Assembly (NCBI RefSeq): GCF_030730875.1
Contig: NZ_JAVAMA010000003.1
Coordinates: 62,001-126,000, forward strand
DNA from: Sphingomonas sp. DG1-23
Lineage (GTDB): Bacteria; Pseudomonadota; Alphaproteobacteria; Sphingomonadales; Sphingomonadaceae
Reading direction: 5' to 3'
DNA length: 64,000 nucleotides
A program made the position numbers and the translations under genes. Under the pieces are notes generated by a model that saw only the letters and a program-made list of their open reading frames with translations, was not told the origin of the DNA and ran no database searches. Below are positions 33,609 through 43,618 of the stretch, in pieces (the stretch's first letter is position 1; every line of letters starts with the position of its first letter).

Positions 33609-35792
33609 ATGACCAAGGCAGCAAACAAGCAGGCCGCAGGGGGCGTTTCGATGACCGATCAACCGGCCGAGCCGGGCAAGCGTTACTTCAACCGCGAGCT
33701 GAGCTGGCTCGCTTTCAATCGCCGGGTGATGGAGGAAGCGTGCAATCCCGCGCATCCGCTGCTCGAGCGGCTGCGCTTCCTGTCGATCTCGGGCTCGAAC
33801 TTCGACGAATTCTTCATGGTCCGCGTCGCCGGGCTGATGGGACAGCAGCTCCAGCGGGTCGAGGCGCGTTCGGCCGACGGGATGACTCCCGGACAGCAGC
33901 TCGCGGCGATCTCGGCCGAGGCCGAGATCCTTGCCGACAGCCAGCAGAGCGTGTGGCACGACATCCGCACCCAGCTCGCCGAAGTCGGCATCCATGTGCT
34001 CGAGCCCGAGGAGATCGAGGGCGAGACCGAGGAATGGCTGCAAAACCATTTCCGCGAGCAGATCTTCCCGATCCTGACGCCGCAGGCGCTCGATCCGGCG
34101 CATCCGTTCCCGTTCATCCCCAATCAGGGATCGAGCGTGATCTTCGATCTTGTCCGGCGTTCGGATCAGGAGCCGATCCGCGAACTGGTGCTGCTGCCCA
34201 CCACGATGCCGCGTTTCGCGCGGTTGCCCGGCGAGCCGGCACGCTACGTCGCGGTCGAGGTCTTGCTCAAGCGCTTCACCCATCTGCTCTTCCCCGGTTA
34301 CGACGTGCTCGGATCGGCGGCGTTCCGGGTGCTGCGCGACAGCGATATCGAGATCGAGGAAGAGGCCGAAGACCTCGTCATGACCTTCCGCTCGGCGATC
34401 AAGCGCCGGCGACGGGGCAGGGTGATCCGTCTCGAAATGGAAGACGGCATCGCCCCCGGGCTCGAGGCGGTGCTCAAGGAGGAACTCGGCGGCAGCGAGG
34501 CCTTGCTCACCGAGACCGGCGGCTTCATCGGCATCGGCGACCTGTCGATGCTGGTCGACGAGGACCGGCCCGACCTCAAATTCACGCCCTATTCGGCGCG
34601 CTTCCCCGAGCGGGTGCGCGAATATGGCGGCGATTGCTTCGCCGCGATCCGGGCGAAGGACATCGTCGTCCATCACCCTTATGAGACTTTCGACGTCGTG
34701 CTGTCGTTTCTCGGACAGGCGGCGAGCGACCCTGACGTGGTGGCGATCAAGCAGACGCTGTACCGCGCCGGCAAGCAGCCGGCGGTGATCAACGCGCTGA
34801 TCGCGGCGGCCGAAGCGGGCAAGTCGGTCACCGCGGTGGTCGAACTGAAAGCGCGGTTCGACGAGGAGCAGAATCTCTATTGGGCGACCGCGCTCGAACG
34901 CGCCGGCGTCCAGGTGGTCTATGGCTTCATCGACTGGAAGACCCATGCCAAGGTCTCGATGGTGGTGCGGCGCGAGGGCGGGCAATTCCGCACCTATTGC
35001 CACTTCGGCACCGGCAATTATCACCCGATCACCGCGCGCATCTATACCGATCTGAGCTTCTTCACCGCCGATCCGAAGGTCGGCCGCGATGCCGCGCAAT
35101 TGTTCAACTACGTCACCGGCTATGTCGAGCCCGAGTCGCTCGAGCTGCTCAGCCTGAGCCCGCGCGATCTGCGCAACCAATTGGTCGCATTGATCGACGC
35201 CGAGATCGGCCATGCCCGTGCCGGCCGGCCGGGGGCGATCTGGGCGAAGATGAATTCGGTGGTCGATCCGGCGGTGATCGAGAAGCTCTACGAAGCGAGC
35301 GCGGCGGGGGTCGAGGTGGATCTGATCATCCGCGGCATCTGCTGCCTGCGCCCCGGCGTGCCCGGGCTTTCCGAGAACATCCGGGTCAAGTCGATCGTCG
35401 GACGCTTTCTCGAGCATAGCCGGATCTGGGCGTTCGGCAACGGCAAGGGGCTGCCAGGGGACGCCGCCAAATTGTACATCTCCTCGGCCGACTGGATGCC
35501 GCGCAACTTCGATCGCCGCGTCGAGTTCATGCTCCCGATCCTCAACAAGACGGTGCACGATCAGGTGATGGACCAGGTCATGGTCGCCAATCTGCTCGAC
35601 GACGAGCAGAGCTGGCAGCTCCAGCCCGACGGTCGCTATGTCCGCGCCGAGCCGGGTGCCGAGCCGTTCAACCTGCACCGCTATTTCATGACCAATCCCT
35701 CGCTGTCGGGACGCGGCGCCGCGCTCGAGAAGCGCAAGCCCGTGCCCAAATTGTCGCTGAAGCGACGGCGCGCGGCCAAAAAGGAAGTTTGA
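33609..35792 (+). CDS. ppk1: Polyphosphate kinase 1
   Basis: 727 residues from ATG 33609; a second in-frame ATG at 33651 begins nearer the conserved sequence (YFNRELSWLAFNRRV). PPK1 makes long-chain polyphosphate from ATP. The two histidines of the phospholipase-D-like active site are H446 (THAKVSMVV) and H603 (GRFLEHSRIWAF); FGTGNYHPITARIYTD is also intact. It is four bases upstream of ppx and five bases after hda, so synthesis and breakdown of polyphosphate are encoded together. Confidence 0.97.
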   Translation: MTKAANKQAAGGVSMTDQPAEPGKRYFNRELSWLAFNRRVMEEACNPAHPLLERLRFLSISGSNFDEFFMVRVAGLMGQQLQRVEARSADGMTPGQQLAAISAEAEILADSQQSVWHDIRTQLAEVGIHVLEPEEIEGETEEWLQNHFREQIFPILTPQALDPAHPFPFIPNQGSSVIFDLVRRSDQEPIRELVLLPTTMPRFARLPGEPARYVAVEVLLKRFTHLLFPGYDVLGSAAFRVLRDSDIEIEEEAEDLVMTFRSAIKRRRRGRVIRLEMEDGIAPGLEAVLKEELGGSEALLTETGGFIGIGDLSMLVDEDRPDLKFTPYSARFPERVREYGGDCFAAIRAKDIVVHHPYETFDVVLSFLGQAASDPDVVAIKQTLYRAGKQPAVINALIAAAEAGKSVTAVVELKARFDEEQNLYWATALERAGVQVVYGFIDWKTHAKVSMVVRREGGQFRTYCHFGTGNYHPITARIYTDLSFFTADPKVGRDAAQLFNYVTGYVEPESLELLSLSPRDLRNQLVALIDAEIGHARAGRPGAIWAKMNSVVDPAVIEKLYEASAAGVEVDLIIRGICCLRPGVPGLSENIRVKSIVGRFLEHSRIWAFGNGKGLPGDAAKLYISSADWMPRNFDRRVEFMLPILNKTVHDQVMDQVMVANLLDDEQSWQLQPDGRYVRAEPGAEPFNLHRYFMTNPSLSGRGAALEKRKPVPKLSLKRRRAAKKEV

Positions 35793-35796
35793 CGCC

Positions 35797-37290
35797 ATGG
35801 CGACGCTCCTCCGCAAGCCGGAGCAACGGGTTGCGCCTGCCAAGGCTCGCACCGGCATCATCGATATCGGCTCGAACTCGGTCCGCCTCGTCGTCTATGA
35901 AGGCGCGGCGCGGCTGCCGGCGGTGTTGTTCAACGAAAAGGTGATGGCCGGACTCGGCCGGGCGCTGAGCGACACCGGGGCGATCGATGCGGACGGGCTG
36001 AAGCGCGCGCAATCCGCGCTGGCGCGATTCGCCGCGCTGGCCCGCGAGATGCAGGTCGGCGAATTACGCACCGTCGCGACCGCAGCGGTGCGCGACGCTT
36101 CCAACGGCGGCGAGCTGATCCGCGCGGCCGAGGCGCTCGGGCTCGAGGTCGAATTGCTGTCGGGCGTCGAGGAAGCCATGGCCTCGGGGATGGGCGTGCT
36201 GTCCGGCATCCCCGACGCCGACGGCGTGGTGGGCGATCTCGGCGGCGGCAGCCTCGAGCTGGTGCGGGTGGTCGCGGGCACGGTCACCGATCGCGTCTCC
36301 TTCCCGCTCGGGGTGCTGCGGCTCGGCGTGATTCGCGCCGAAGGGAAAGGCGCACTCGATCGCCGCGTGGCGACGCTGATCGCCGAGGCGGGCTGGACCG
36401 GACGCGGCAAGGGGCTGCCTTTCTATCTGGTCGGCGGATCGTGGCGCGCGCTCGCCCGGCTCGACATGCATCGGACCGATTACCGGCTGCCGGTGGTCCA
36501 TCAATATCCGATCGGTCTCGATCGCGTCGGCGAGCTCCAGCAGATCCTCGCCGAGATCCCCAAGGCCGAACTCAAGGCAATTCCCGACATTTCGGGCGCG
36601 CGCATCCCGACGCTGGGCGACGCGACGGCACTGCTGCTCAGCGTGCTCAGGCATCTCGGCAGCAGCGGCAGCGTGGTTTCGGCCTATGGGCTGCGCGAAG
36701 GGCTGCTCTATCAGCGGCTCAGCCCTGCCCAGCGGCTCGAGGATCCGCTGATCGCCGCGGCGCGCGACGAAGGCGACCGTTCGGGGCGGTTTCCCGAGCA
36801 TGGTGACCTGCTGGATGCATGGATCGCGCCTTTGTTCGACGATTCGCCCGAGCTCGGCCGAATCCGCCACGCCGCGTGCCTGCTCGCCGATGTCGGCTGG
36901 CGCGCCAATCCCGAGTTCCGCGCCGAGCGCGGCATGGAGATCGCGCTCCACGGCAATTGGGTGGCGATCGACTCGGCGGGGCGCGCGGTGCTCGCCCAGG
37001 CGCTTTACACGGCTCTGGGCGGCGGGCTCGGTTGCCCCGAACCGCTCGATCGGCTCGCCGACGAAGAGTCGCTCGCGCATGCGCGGCTCTGGGGCCTCGC
37101 GATCCGGCTCGGCCAGCGGCTGAGCGGGGGCGTCGCGGCGCCGCTCAGGCGCTCGCATGTCGCGCTGGAGGACGGCACCCTGGCGCTCAGCCTCGAGCAT
37201 GACGACGAAGCGCTGTACGGCGAAGCAGTCGAGAAGCGCCACAAGGCGCTGGCGGCGGCGTTCGCGCGCGAGCCGGTGCTGGAAGTCTAG
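35797..37290 (+). CDS. ppx: Exopolyphosphatase / pppGpp phosphatase (Ppx/GppA family)
   Basis: 497 residues. The ASKHA ATPase fold is seen in GIIDIGSNSVRLVVYEG (about 20-36), TVATAAVRDASNG, LLSGVEEAMASGMGV and the phosphate-2 loop VVGDLGGGSLELV. A C-terminal HD-like helical part (residues about 320-497) is characteristic of the longer Ppx form. It removes terminal phosphates from polyphosphate and possibly from pppGpp. Follows ppk1 by four bases. A GCTCCTGC hairpin begins two bases after its stop. Confidence 0.93.
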   Translation: MATLLRKPEQRVAPAKARTGIIDIGSNSVRLVVYEGAARLPAVLFNEKVMAGLGRALSDTGAIDADGLKRAQSALARFAALAREMQVGELRTVATAAVRDASNGGELIRAAEALGLEVELLSGVEEAMASGMGVLSGIPDADGVVGDLGGGSLELVRVVAGTVTDRVSFPLGVLRLGVIRAEGKGALDRRVATLIAEAGWTGRGKGLPFYLVGGSWRALARLDMHRTDYRLPVVHQYPIGLDRVGELQQILAEIPKAELKAIPDISGARIPTLGDATALLLSVLRHLGSSGSVVSAYGLREGLLYQRLSPAQRLEDPLIAAARDEGDRSGRFPEHGDLLDAWIAPLFDDSPELGRIRHAACLLADVGWRANPEFRAERGMEIALHGNWVAIDSAGRAVLAQALYTALGGGLGCPEPLDRLADEESLAHARLWGLAIRLGQRLSGGVAAPLRRSHVALEDGTLALSLEHDDEALYGEAVEKRHKALAAAFAREPVLEV

Positions 37291-37291
37291 G

Positions 37292-37311
37292 GCTCCTGCT
37301 TTCGCAGGAGC
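37292..37311. repeat. GCTCCTGC hairpin at the end of ppx
   Basis: GCTCCTGC, loop TTTC, GCAGGAGC: the same stem as the two hairpins between purM and purN. It lies between the convergent ppx and I78-inhibitor genes and may end transcription of both, though no T-run follows. Confidence 0.7.
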
Positions 37312-37318
37312 ACGCGGG

Positions 37319-37615
37319 TCAACCGCAATGCGCGCGAATGATCTTTCCCTGCTCGTCGGTGTTCAGGTTCAGCCGGTCCTCGCGATAATCCATCGTCACG
37401 GCCATTCCCGGCGCGATCCAGCGGATCGTCTTCGCGCCCGACAGGCGCAGCGCCTCTTTCGCGACGGCCTCGCTCTGCTTCTTGCCGTTCAGGCCGGCGA
37501 GCCCGTCGGCGACGCATTTGCCGGCGAGCGCGGGCGGCGCTTCGGCTTGCGGGCGCTCGCCATAGGTGCAGGCGCCGGCGGCCAGCGCGATGAGCGGGAA
37601 GGCAAGGCGGATCAT
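37319..37615 (-). CDS. Peptidase inhibitor I78-family lipoprotein
   Basis: 98 residues. The signal peptide ends LALAAGAC-like (LIALAAGACTYG), a lipobox, so the mature protein would be lipidated at Cys16. The rest fits the inhibitor I78 family: CVADGLAGLNGKKQSEAVA, RLSGAKTIRWIAPGMAVTMD, YREDRLNLNTDEQGKI and the final AHCG. Such proteins inhibit serine peptidases at the cell surface. The start overlaps the rnd stop by four bases. Confidence 0.85.
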   Translation of the reverse strand: MIRLAFPLIALAAGACTYGERPQAEAPPALAGKCVADGLAGLNGKKQSEAVAKEALRLSGAKTIRWIAPGMAVTMDYREDRLNLNTDEQGKIIRAHCG

Positions 37616-38784
37616 GACGGCTCCTCGGTACGGGTCATCTTGAGCTTTCCGTTGCGGACGGTGAACCCGAGCTGACCCTCTACCAGTTCGAGCGCGTCGC
37701 GGCCGAATTGCTCGAAGCGCCAGCCCTGGAGGATCGACAGATCCTCGCGCACGCCGGCCGCGAGCGCCTCAAGATCGTCCGAGCGCGCGAGCAGCCTCGC
37801 CGCGACGTTGATCTCCTTGGCGCGGATCTTGAGCAGCAATTTGAGCAGATCGGCGACGAGCGCGCCGTCCTTGCCCAATGCGGGCTTGCGATCGTCGCGC
37901 GCCGGCAATTCGTCGCCCGACATCGGCCGCGCGCTCTCCAGCGCCGCCATCAGCCGGCCGCCGATATCGTTGCCGCCCCATGCCGGGGAGAGCCCGCGGA
38001 CCTTGGCGAGATCGCCCTGCTTGCGCGGCGGGGTACCGGCGAGATCGGCGAGGGTCTCGTCCTTGATGATGCGGCCGCGCGGCAGATCCTTGCCCTGCGC
38101 CTCGATCTCGCGCCAGCGGGCGAGCGCCTTCAGCCGGCCGAGCACTTCGGGCTTGCGGCTCGAGACGCGGACGCGCTGCCACGCCTGATCGGGGTCGTTG
38201 CGGTAATTTTCGGGGTCGGCGAGCCGCTCCATCTCCTGATCGAGCCACGCGCCGCGGCCGGTTTTCCGAAGCTTCTCGAGCATCCTCGGGAAGATTTCGG
38301 AGAGATAGGTGACGTCGCAGATCGCATAGTCGATCTGGCGCTTGTCGAGCGGGCGGCGGCTCCAGTCGGTGAAGCGCGCGCCCTTGTCGACGGTGATGCC
38401 GAGATAGGTGTCGACGAGGTTCGAATAGCCGATCTGCTCGCCCTGGCCGAGCGCCATCGCCGCGACCTGGGTGTCGAACAGCGGGTGCGGGGTCTTGCCA
38501 GTGAGATTGTAGACGATCTCGATGTCCTGCCCGCCGGCATGGAAGACCTTGAGCACGTCCTCGTTGTTGACCAGCAGATCGAGCAAGGGCTGCATGTCGA
38601 TCCCGCCCATCGGATCGATCGCGGCCGCCTCTTCGTCATCGGCGATCTGGATCAGGCAGAGCTCGGGCCAATAGCTGTTTTCGCGCATGAACTCGGTGTC
38701 CACGCAGATATACGGCTTGGCGGCGAAACGGGTACAGAGATTGGCGAGGGCGGCGCTGTCCTCGATCAGACCATGAATATGCAT
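37612..38784 (-). CDS. rnd: Ribonuclease D
   Basis: 390 residues from ATG 38784 (MHIHGLIED). RNase D trims tRNA and small RNA 3' ends. The DEDD exonuclease motifs are visible: [10 protein letters not shown] (about 25-34), [13 protein letters not shown], and the third motif around [12 protein letters not shown]. An HRDC domain follows (about 210-290: [27 protein letters not shown]). A TATATG element lies about ten bases upstream of the start, so the leader is very short. Confidence 0.93.
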   Translation of the reverse strand: MHIHGLIEDSAALANLCTRFAAKPYICVDTEFMRENSYWPELCLIQIADDEEAAAIDPMGGIDMQPLLDLLVNNEDVLKVFHAGGQDIEIVYNLTGKTPHPLFDTQVAAMALGQGEQIGYSNLVDTYLGITVDKGARFTDWSRRPLDKRQIDYAICDVTYLSEIFPRMLEKLRKTGRGAWLDQEMERLADPENYRNDPDQAWQRVRVSSRKPEVLGRLKALARWREIEAQGKDLPRGRIIKDETLADLAGTPPRKQGDLAKVRGLSPAWGGNDIGGRLMAALESARPMSGDELPARDDRKPALGKDGALVADLLKLLLKIRAKEINVAARLLARSDDLEALAAGVREDLSILQGWRFEQFGRDALELVEGQLGFTVRNGKLKMTRTEEPS

Positions 38785-38864
38785 CGGGGGCCCATATACT
38801 GGTCTTCGGGTTGACAAAAGAGGGTGGGAGGGGAAAGCGCGCAGCATGTCATTCCGTCCAAGTC

Positions 38865-38962
38865 CCCCTCCCGCTTGCGGGAGGGGCTAGGGGAGGGGAG
38901 TATCGCGGGCCAACCGGCATGTGGTCAGTCCCTCCCCCGACTCCTCCCGCAAGCGGGAGGGG
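38865..38962. repeat. Palindromic intergenic repeat, CCCTCCCGC family
   Basis: CCCCTCCCGC-TT-GCGGGAGGGG at 38865-38886 is followed by CTAGGGGAGGG; a second, inverted copy CCTCCCGC-AA-GCGGGAGG lies at 38943-38960. Another copy with the same CTAGGGGAGGG flank is at 55208-55240. It fills the divergent gap between rnd and aspS. Confidence 0.75.
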
Positions 38963-38993
38963 AGATGTCGGGCAAAGCCAAGAGAAGAGAACG

Positions 38994-40814
38994 ATGCACG
39001 CCTATCGCACGCATACCTGCGCCCAGCTCCGCGCCGCCGATGTCGGGCAGGAAGTCCGGCTTTCGGGCTGGGTTCATCGCACGCGCGAGCACGCCAACGT
39101 GCTGTTCGTCGATCTGCGCGACCATTATGGCGTCACCCAGATCGTCGTCGAGACGGGCTCCGATCTCTATCCGATCGTCGATGGCTGCGGCGCCGAATCG
39201 GTGCTGACCTTCACCGGCAAGGTCGCGGCGCGCGCGCCCGAGACGCTCAACCCGAAGCTCGCGACCGGCGAGATCGAAATCTATCCGAGCGACGTGAAGG
39301 TCCAGTCGGCCGCAGAGCGGCTGCCGCTGCCGGTGTTCGGCGATGCCGAATATCCCGAGGAGATCCGCCTCAAGAACCGCTTCCTCGATCTGCGCCGCGA
39401 ACGGCTTCACAAGAACATCATGCTGCGCTCGAACGTGATCTCGTCGCTGCGCCAGCGGATGATCGGCCAGGGCTTCACCGAGTTCCAGACGCCGATCCTG
39501 ACCGCGTCGTCGCCCGAAGGCGCGCGCGACTATCTCGTCCCGTCGCGCGTCCATCCGGGCAAGTTCTACGCGCTGCCGCAGGCGCCGCAGATGTTCAAGC
39601 AGCTGCTGATGGTGGCCGGCTTCGACCGCTATTTCCAGATCGCGCCGTGCTTCCGCGACGAGGACGCCCGCGCCGATCGCTCGCCCGGCGAATTCTACCA
39701 GCTCGATTTCGAAATGAGCTTCGTCACCCAGGACGATGTTTTCGCGGCGATCGAGCCGGTCCTGCACGGCGTGTTCGAGGAATTCGCCGATTTCGACGGC
39801 AAGGGCCGTAGCGTCAGCCCGCTGCCGTTCAAGCGCATCCCCTATCGCGAATCCATGCTCAAATATGGCAGCGACAAGCCCGATCTGCGCAACCCGCTGC
39901 TCGTCCACGACGTCGGCGACTTCTTCGAGGGATCGGGTTTCGGCCGCTTCGCCACGATGGTCGAGGCAGGCGACGTCGTCCGCGCCATCGCCGCGCCGAA
40001 CACCCATGAGAAGAGCCGCAAATTCTTCGACGAGATGAACAGCTGGGCGCAGTCCGAAGGCTTCCCCGGCCTCGGCTATGCCACGCAGAAGGACGGCGTG
40101 TTCGGCGGTCCGATCGCCAACAATCATGGCCAGGAAGGCATGCAGGCGATCGCCGACGCGATGGGCCTCGGCCCCAATGACGGCATCTTCTTCGCCGCGG
40201 GCAAGGAAGCGCAGGCCGCGAAGCTCGCCGGGCTCGCGCGCACCCGCGTCGGCGAGCAGCTCGAGCTGATCGACAAGTCGCGCTTCGAGTTCTGCTGGAT
40301 CGTCGATTTTCCGATGTTCGAGGCCGACGAGGAGACCGGCAAGATCGATTTCAGCCACAACCCGTTCAGCATGCCGCAGGGCGAGCTCGAGGCGCTTGAG
40401 ACCAAGGACCCGCTCGACATCCTCGCCTTCCAGTACGACATCGTCTGCAACGGGGTGGAATTGAGCTCGGGCGCGATCCGGAACCACCGTCCGGACATCA
40501 TGTACAAGGCGTTCGAGATCGCCGGCTACAGCCAGGCCGAGGTCGACACCAATTTCGCGGGGATGATCAACGCCTTCAAGTTCGGCGCGCCCCCGCATGG
40601 CGGTTCGGCCCCGGGGGTCGACCGCATCGTGATGCTGCTCGCCGACGAGCCCAATATCCGCGAGGTGATCGTCTTCCCGATGACCCAGAAGGCCGAGGAT
40701 CTGATGATGCAGGCCCCGGCGTTCGTCAGCGAGAAGCAGCTCAAGGAACTCGGCATCCGCCTGTCGCCGCAGGTGGCGGCGGACCTGGCGAAGAAGGGCA
40801 CCGACGGCAGCTGA
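38994..40814 (+). CDS. aspS: Aspartate--tRNA ligase
   Basis: 606 residues from ATG 38994. A class II synthetase. The N-terminal OB anticodon-binding domain is about 1-115 ([20 protein letters not shown]). Class II motif 1 lies about 140-175 and motif 2 in [21 protein letters not shown] bacterial insertion domain occupies about 290-420. Motif 3 is [18 protein letters not shown]. The length is normal for bacterial AspRS. Whether it charges only tRNA-Asp or also tRNA-Asn cannot be read with confidence. Confidence 0.97.
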   Translation: MHAYRTHTCAQLRAADVGQEVRLSGWVHRTREHANVLFVDLRDHYGVTQIVVETGSDLYPIVDGCGAESVLTFTGKVAARAPETLNPKLATGEIEIYPSDVKVQSAAERLPLPVFGDAEYPEEIRLKNRFLDLRRERLHKNIMLRSNVISSLRQRMIGQGFTEFQTPILTASSPEGARDYLVPSRVHPGKFYALPQAPQMFKQLLMVAGFDRYFQIAPCFRDEDARADRSPGEFYQLDFEMSFVTQDDVFAAIEPVLHGVFEEFADFDGKGRSVSPLPFKRIPYRESMLKYGSDKPDLRNPLLVHDVGDFFEGSGFGRFATMVEAGDVVRAIAAPNTHEKSRKFFDEMNSWAQSEGFPGLGYATQKDGVFGGPIANNHGQEGMQAIADAMGLGPNDGIFFAAGKEAQAAKLAGLARTRVGEQLELIDKSRFEFCWIVDFPMFEADEETGKIDFSHNPFSMPQGELEALETKDPLDILAFQYDIVCNGVELSSGAIRNHRPDIMYKAFEIAGYSQAEVDTNFAGMINAFKFGAPPHGGSAPGVDRIVMLLADEPNIREVIVFPMTQKAEDLMMQAPAFVSEKQLKELGIRLSPQVAADLAKKGTDGS

Positions 40815-40816
40815 AG

Positions 40817-40940
40817 CCCTCTCCCATCGGGAGAGGGAAGGGCCCCGCTTGCGCAGCAAGGGGGAAGGGTGAGGGCGACCAACCGCTCACCCTCACCCTT
40901 GCGCGCCTTTGGCGCTCCCTCTCCCAAAGGGAGGGGGATT
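40817..40940. repeat. Palindromic intergenic repeat, CCCTCTCCC family
   Basis: CCCTCTCCC-ATC-GGGAGAGGG at 40817-40837 and a second, inverted unit ending CCCTCTCCCAAAGGGAGGGG at 40917-40936 flank GGGAAGGGTGAGGG and CACCCTCACCC arms. It lies between aspS and the PPK2 gene. Confidence 0.7.
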
Positions 40941-40957
40941 GGGGTACGCCTTGAGAT

Positions 40958-41731
40958 ATGACCATCGATCTCGGCGACTACGAAGCTGGCCACCCCTTTG
41001 ACGGGCACTACAAAAAGGCGCTGAAGAAGCTCCAGAAGCGGCTCAGCCACATCCATTACGCGCATATCGTCCACAAAAGCCGCGCGATCATCGTGTTCGA
41101 GGGCTGGGACGCGGCGGGGAAGGGCGGGATCATCCAGCGGCTCACCGCCGAATGGGACCCGCGCTATTTCGAGGTCTGGCCGATCTCGGCGCCGACTCCC
41201 GAGGAACGGGCGCACCATTTCCTGTGGCGCTTCTGGCGGCGATTGCCCGCCCAGCACAATATCGCGATCTTCGACCGCAGTTGGTACGGTCGCGTGCTGG
41301 TCGAACGAGTCGAGGGCTTCGCCAGCGAAGCCGAGTGGCAGCGCGGCTATGACGAGATCAACGATTTCGAAGCGCAGCAGGTCGAGACCGGCGCGACCCT
41401 CGTCAAGGTGTTCGTCCATGTGACGCAGAAGACCCAGGACCGGCGCCTGCGCGACCGGTTCGAGCATCCGTGGAAGCGCTGGAAGACCGGTCTCGACGAT
41501 TATCGCAACCGCGCGAGGCGGGCGGATTATCTCGAGGCGATGGCCGAGATGTTCGAACGCACCGACACGAAGCACGCCCGCTGGATCCTGGTCGACGGCA
41601 ACGACAAGAAGGCGGCGCGGATCGCCGCGCTGACCGCGATCGCCGATGCGCTGGAGGCCAAGGTGCCGATGGAACCGCCCGCGCTCGATCCCGAGGTGGA
41701 GAAGGTCGCGCGCAAGGCGCTTGGGCTCTAG
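40958..41731 (+). CDS. ppk2: Polyphosphate kinase 2 family protein
   Basis: 257 residues. PPK2 enzymes transfer phosphate between polyphosphate and nucleotides, usually forming NDP or NTP. The P-loop is FEGWDAAGKGGIIQRL (about 48-63); the lid and catalytic region show FDRSWYGRVLVERVEGF, followed by RRLRDRFEHPWKRWK and the late ILVDGNDKKAARI. It is a single-domain member of about the usual size. The subclass (AMP- or ADP-phosphorylating) cannot be told. Near ppk1-ppx, it completes a polyphosphate set. Confidence 0.93.
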   Translation: MTIDLGDYEAGHPFDGHYKKALKKLQKRLSHIHYAHIVHKSRAIIVFEGWDAAGKGGIIQRLTAEWDPRYFEVWPISAPTPEERAHHFLWRFWRRLPAQHNIAIFDRSWYGRVLVERVEGFASEAEWQRGYDEINDFEAQQVETGATLVKVFVHVTQKTQDRRLRDRFEHPWKRWKTGLDDYRNRARRADYLEAMAEMFERTDTKHARWILVDGNDKKAARIAALTAIADALEAKVPMEPPALDPEVEKVARKALGL

Positions 41732-41732
41732 C

Positions 41733-41760
41733 CGTCATCGCGGCGAAAGCCGGGATGACG
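41733..41760. repeat. Short palindrome, CACCCCGG family
   Basis: CGTCATCGCGGC-GAAA-GCCGGGATGACG-type hairpin immediately after the ppk2 stop, between it and the convergent carbonic anhydrase gene. It resembles one arm of the longer elements at 10459 and 62694. Confidence 0.6.
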
Positions 41761-41762
41761 GT

Positions 41763-42392
41763 CTATGCCGGCGCGAAATTTCCGTCCTCGCCCATCACGT
41801 GCAGCACGCCCTCCGCAATCGCGAAATAGGTGCCGTGGAGCGCGAGCGTCCCCGCCGCGACACGATCGGCGACGAAGGGGAAGGTCATCAAATTGACCAG
41901 CGACACCCGCACCGTCTCGAGCTCGAGCGCGTGCACTGCCTCAGGGCCGTTGCCGTGCCGTGCCACTACCCGGTCGCGTGCCTCGTCGAGCATGTCGACC
42001 CAATGCGCGATGAACCCGCCCTCGCCATTGGGCGCGCCCTTGAACCGCTGCGACAGCGAGGCGGATACCCCGCCGCACGCGCCATGTCCCATCACCACGA
42101 TCTCGGGAACTTCGAGCTGCGTCACTGCGAACTCGAGCGCCGCCGACACGCCGTGGCGGCTCGCATCGTCCTCGAACGGGGGCACGAGGTTGGCGACGTT
42201 GCGCACCACGAAGATCTCGCCGGGAACGGTATCGAAGATCTGCGCCGGGTCGACCCGGCTGTCGGAGCAGGCGATCACCATCACGCGCGGGCTCTGCCCC
42301 TCGCGCAGTTCCTCCCAGCGTTCGCGGTGACGGCGATATTCGCTGGTGCGGAAGCGCTGATAGCCGTCGAGCAGGTCGGTAAAGTCGGTCAT
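41763..42392 (-). CDS. Beta-class carbonic anhydrase
   Basis: 209 residues. The zinc ligands are C42 and D44 (ACSDSRVDP), H103 and C106 (MGHGACGGV), the complete beta-CA set. It interconverts CO2 and bicarbonate, supplying bicarbonate for carboxylases such as the acetyl-CoA carboxylase to which AccD belongs. It is cytoplasmic with no signal peptide and diverges from lipA. Confidence 0.95.
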   Translation of the reverse strand: MTDFTDLLDGYQRFRTSEYRRHRERWEELREGQSPRVMVIACSDSRVDPAQIFDTVPGEIFVVRNVANLVPPFEDDASRHGVSAALEFAVTQLEVPEIVVMGHGACGGVSASLSQRFKGAPNGEGGFIAHWVDMLDEARDRVVARHGNGPEAVHALELETVRVSLVNLMTFPFVADRVAAGTLALHGTYFAIAEGVLHVMGEDGNFAPA

Positions 42393-42510
42393 GGCCGCCT
42401 CTTTAGCGAAACCCTCGCGGTTGCGAAGCCGCTATGACAGTCGGAAACTGCAATCAGATGTGCAAGCACGGTTGTTGTGCCTGCAAGCGCGCATCGCTAT
42501 CTGGCCTTCC

Positions 42511-43437
42511 ATGAACGAAATGTCCCCGCTGCCGCGTCCCGAGCGCGTGCGGAAGCCCGACTGGATCCGCGTCAAGGCGCCGACTTCGGAAGGCTTCGCC
42601 GCGACTCGCGCGCTGATGCGCTCGAAGAGCCTCACCACGGTGTGCGAGGAGGCCGCCTGTCCGAACATCGGCGAGTGCTGGTCGAAGAAGCACGCGACGG
42701 TGATGATCCTCGGCGACACCTGCACGCGCGCCTGCGCCTTTTGCAACGTCAAGACCGGCATGCCGCGCGCCGTCGATCCGATGGAGCCCGAGAATGTCGC
42801 CGATGCCGCGGCCCAGATGGGGCTCGAGCATATCGTCGTGACCTCGGTCGATCGCGACGATCTTCCCGATGGCGGCGCGAAGCAGTTCGTCAAGGTGATC
42901 GAGGCGATCCGCCGGTCGAACCCGAAGACGACGATCGAGATCCTCACCCCCGATTTCCGCAACAAGCACGAGCAGGCCGTCGAGATGATCGTCGCGGCAC
43001 GGCCCGACGTCTACAACCACAATCTCGAAACCGTCCCGCGGCTCTATCCGACGATCCGCCCGGGCGCGCGCTATTACGCTTCGCTGCGGCTGCTCGAGAT
43101 GGTCAAGCGGCTCGATCCGTCGATCTTCACCAAATCGGGCGTGATGCTCGGGCTCGGCGAGGAACGGCTCGAAATCCATCAGGTGATGGACGACATGCGC
43201 AGCGCCGACGTGGATTTCCTGACGATGGGCCAATATCTCCAGCCGACGCCGCGCCATGCCAAGGTGCAGGAGTTCGTCACGCCGCAGGCGTTCGGCTCGT
43301 ACGGCGCGATCGCCCGCGCCAAGGGCTTCCTGCTGGTCGCCTCGTCGCCGCTGACCCGGTCGAGCTATCACGCCGGCGACGATTTCGCGAAGATGCGCGA
43401 TGCGCGGGCGGCGAAGCTTGCCAAGGTGAGCGCATGA
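42511..43437 (+). CDS. lipA: Lipoyl synthase
   Basis: 308 residues from ATG 42511 (a second ATG lies three codons later). LipA inserts two sulfurs into octanoyl groups on E2 and H-proteins by radical-SAM chemistry. The auxiliary cluster uses C45, C50 and C56 ([12 protein letters not shown]) and the SAM cluster C71, C75 and C78 (CTRACAFC). The C-terminal [12 protein letters not shown] has the conserved serine ligand. No clear ribosome site was found upstream. Confidence 0.96.
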   Translation: MNEMSPLPRPERVRKPDWIRVKAPTSEGFAATRALMRSKSLTTVCEEAACPNIGECWSKKHATVMILGDTCTRACAFCNVKTGMPRAVDPMEPENVADAAAQMGLEHIVVTSVDRDDLPDGGAKQFVKVIEAIRRSNPKTTIEILTPDFRNKHEQAVEMIVAARPDVYNHNLETVPRLYPTIRPGARYYASLRLLEMVKRLDPSIFTKSGVMLGLGEERLEIHQVMDDMRSADVDFLTMGQYLQPTPRHAKVQEFVTPQAFGSYGAIARAKGFLLVASSPLTRSSYHAGDDFAKMRDARAAKLAKVSA

Positions 43438-43441
43438 AATT

Positions 43442-43605
43442 CCTCCCCGAGCTTGCTCGGGGAGGGGAACCGCGCCCGCAGGGCGTGGTGGAGGGGCGCC
43501 GCGCAGCGGCATCGTTCCTCGGTCTGCCCGAATCACCGCGCCTGCAGCGCGGCCCCTCCACCATGCTTCGCATGGTCCCCCTCCCCAAGCGGAGCTCGGG
43601 GAGGA
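43442..43605. repeat. Long palindromic element, CCTCCCCGAGC family
   Basis: An 11-base stem, CCTCCCCGAGC with GCTCGGGGAGG (43442-43465), starts the element. It ends with the mirror CTCCCC...GCTCGGGGAGG near 43580-43605. Between are GCGCCGCGCAGC and GGTCCCC-type arms. It separates lipA from the ratA-like gene and is unlike the other repeat families. Confidence 0.65.
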
Positions 43606-43618
43606 TCTAAGAGCGAAT

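Noticed and set aside
38811..38840. TTGACA at 38811 as the aspS promoter
   Set aside because: No acceptable -10 element at 16-18 bases; the following sequence is G-rich repeat.
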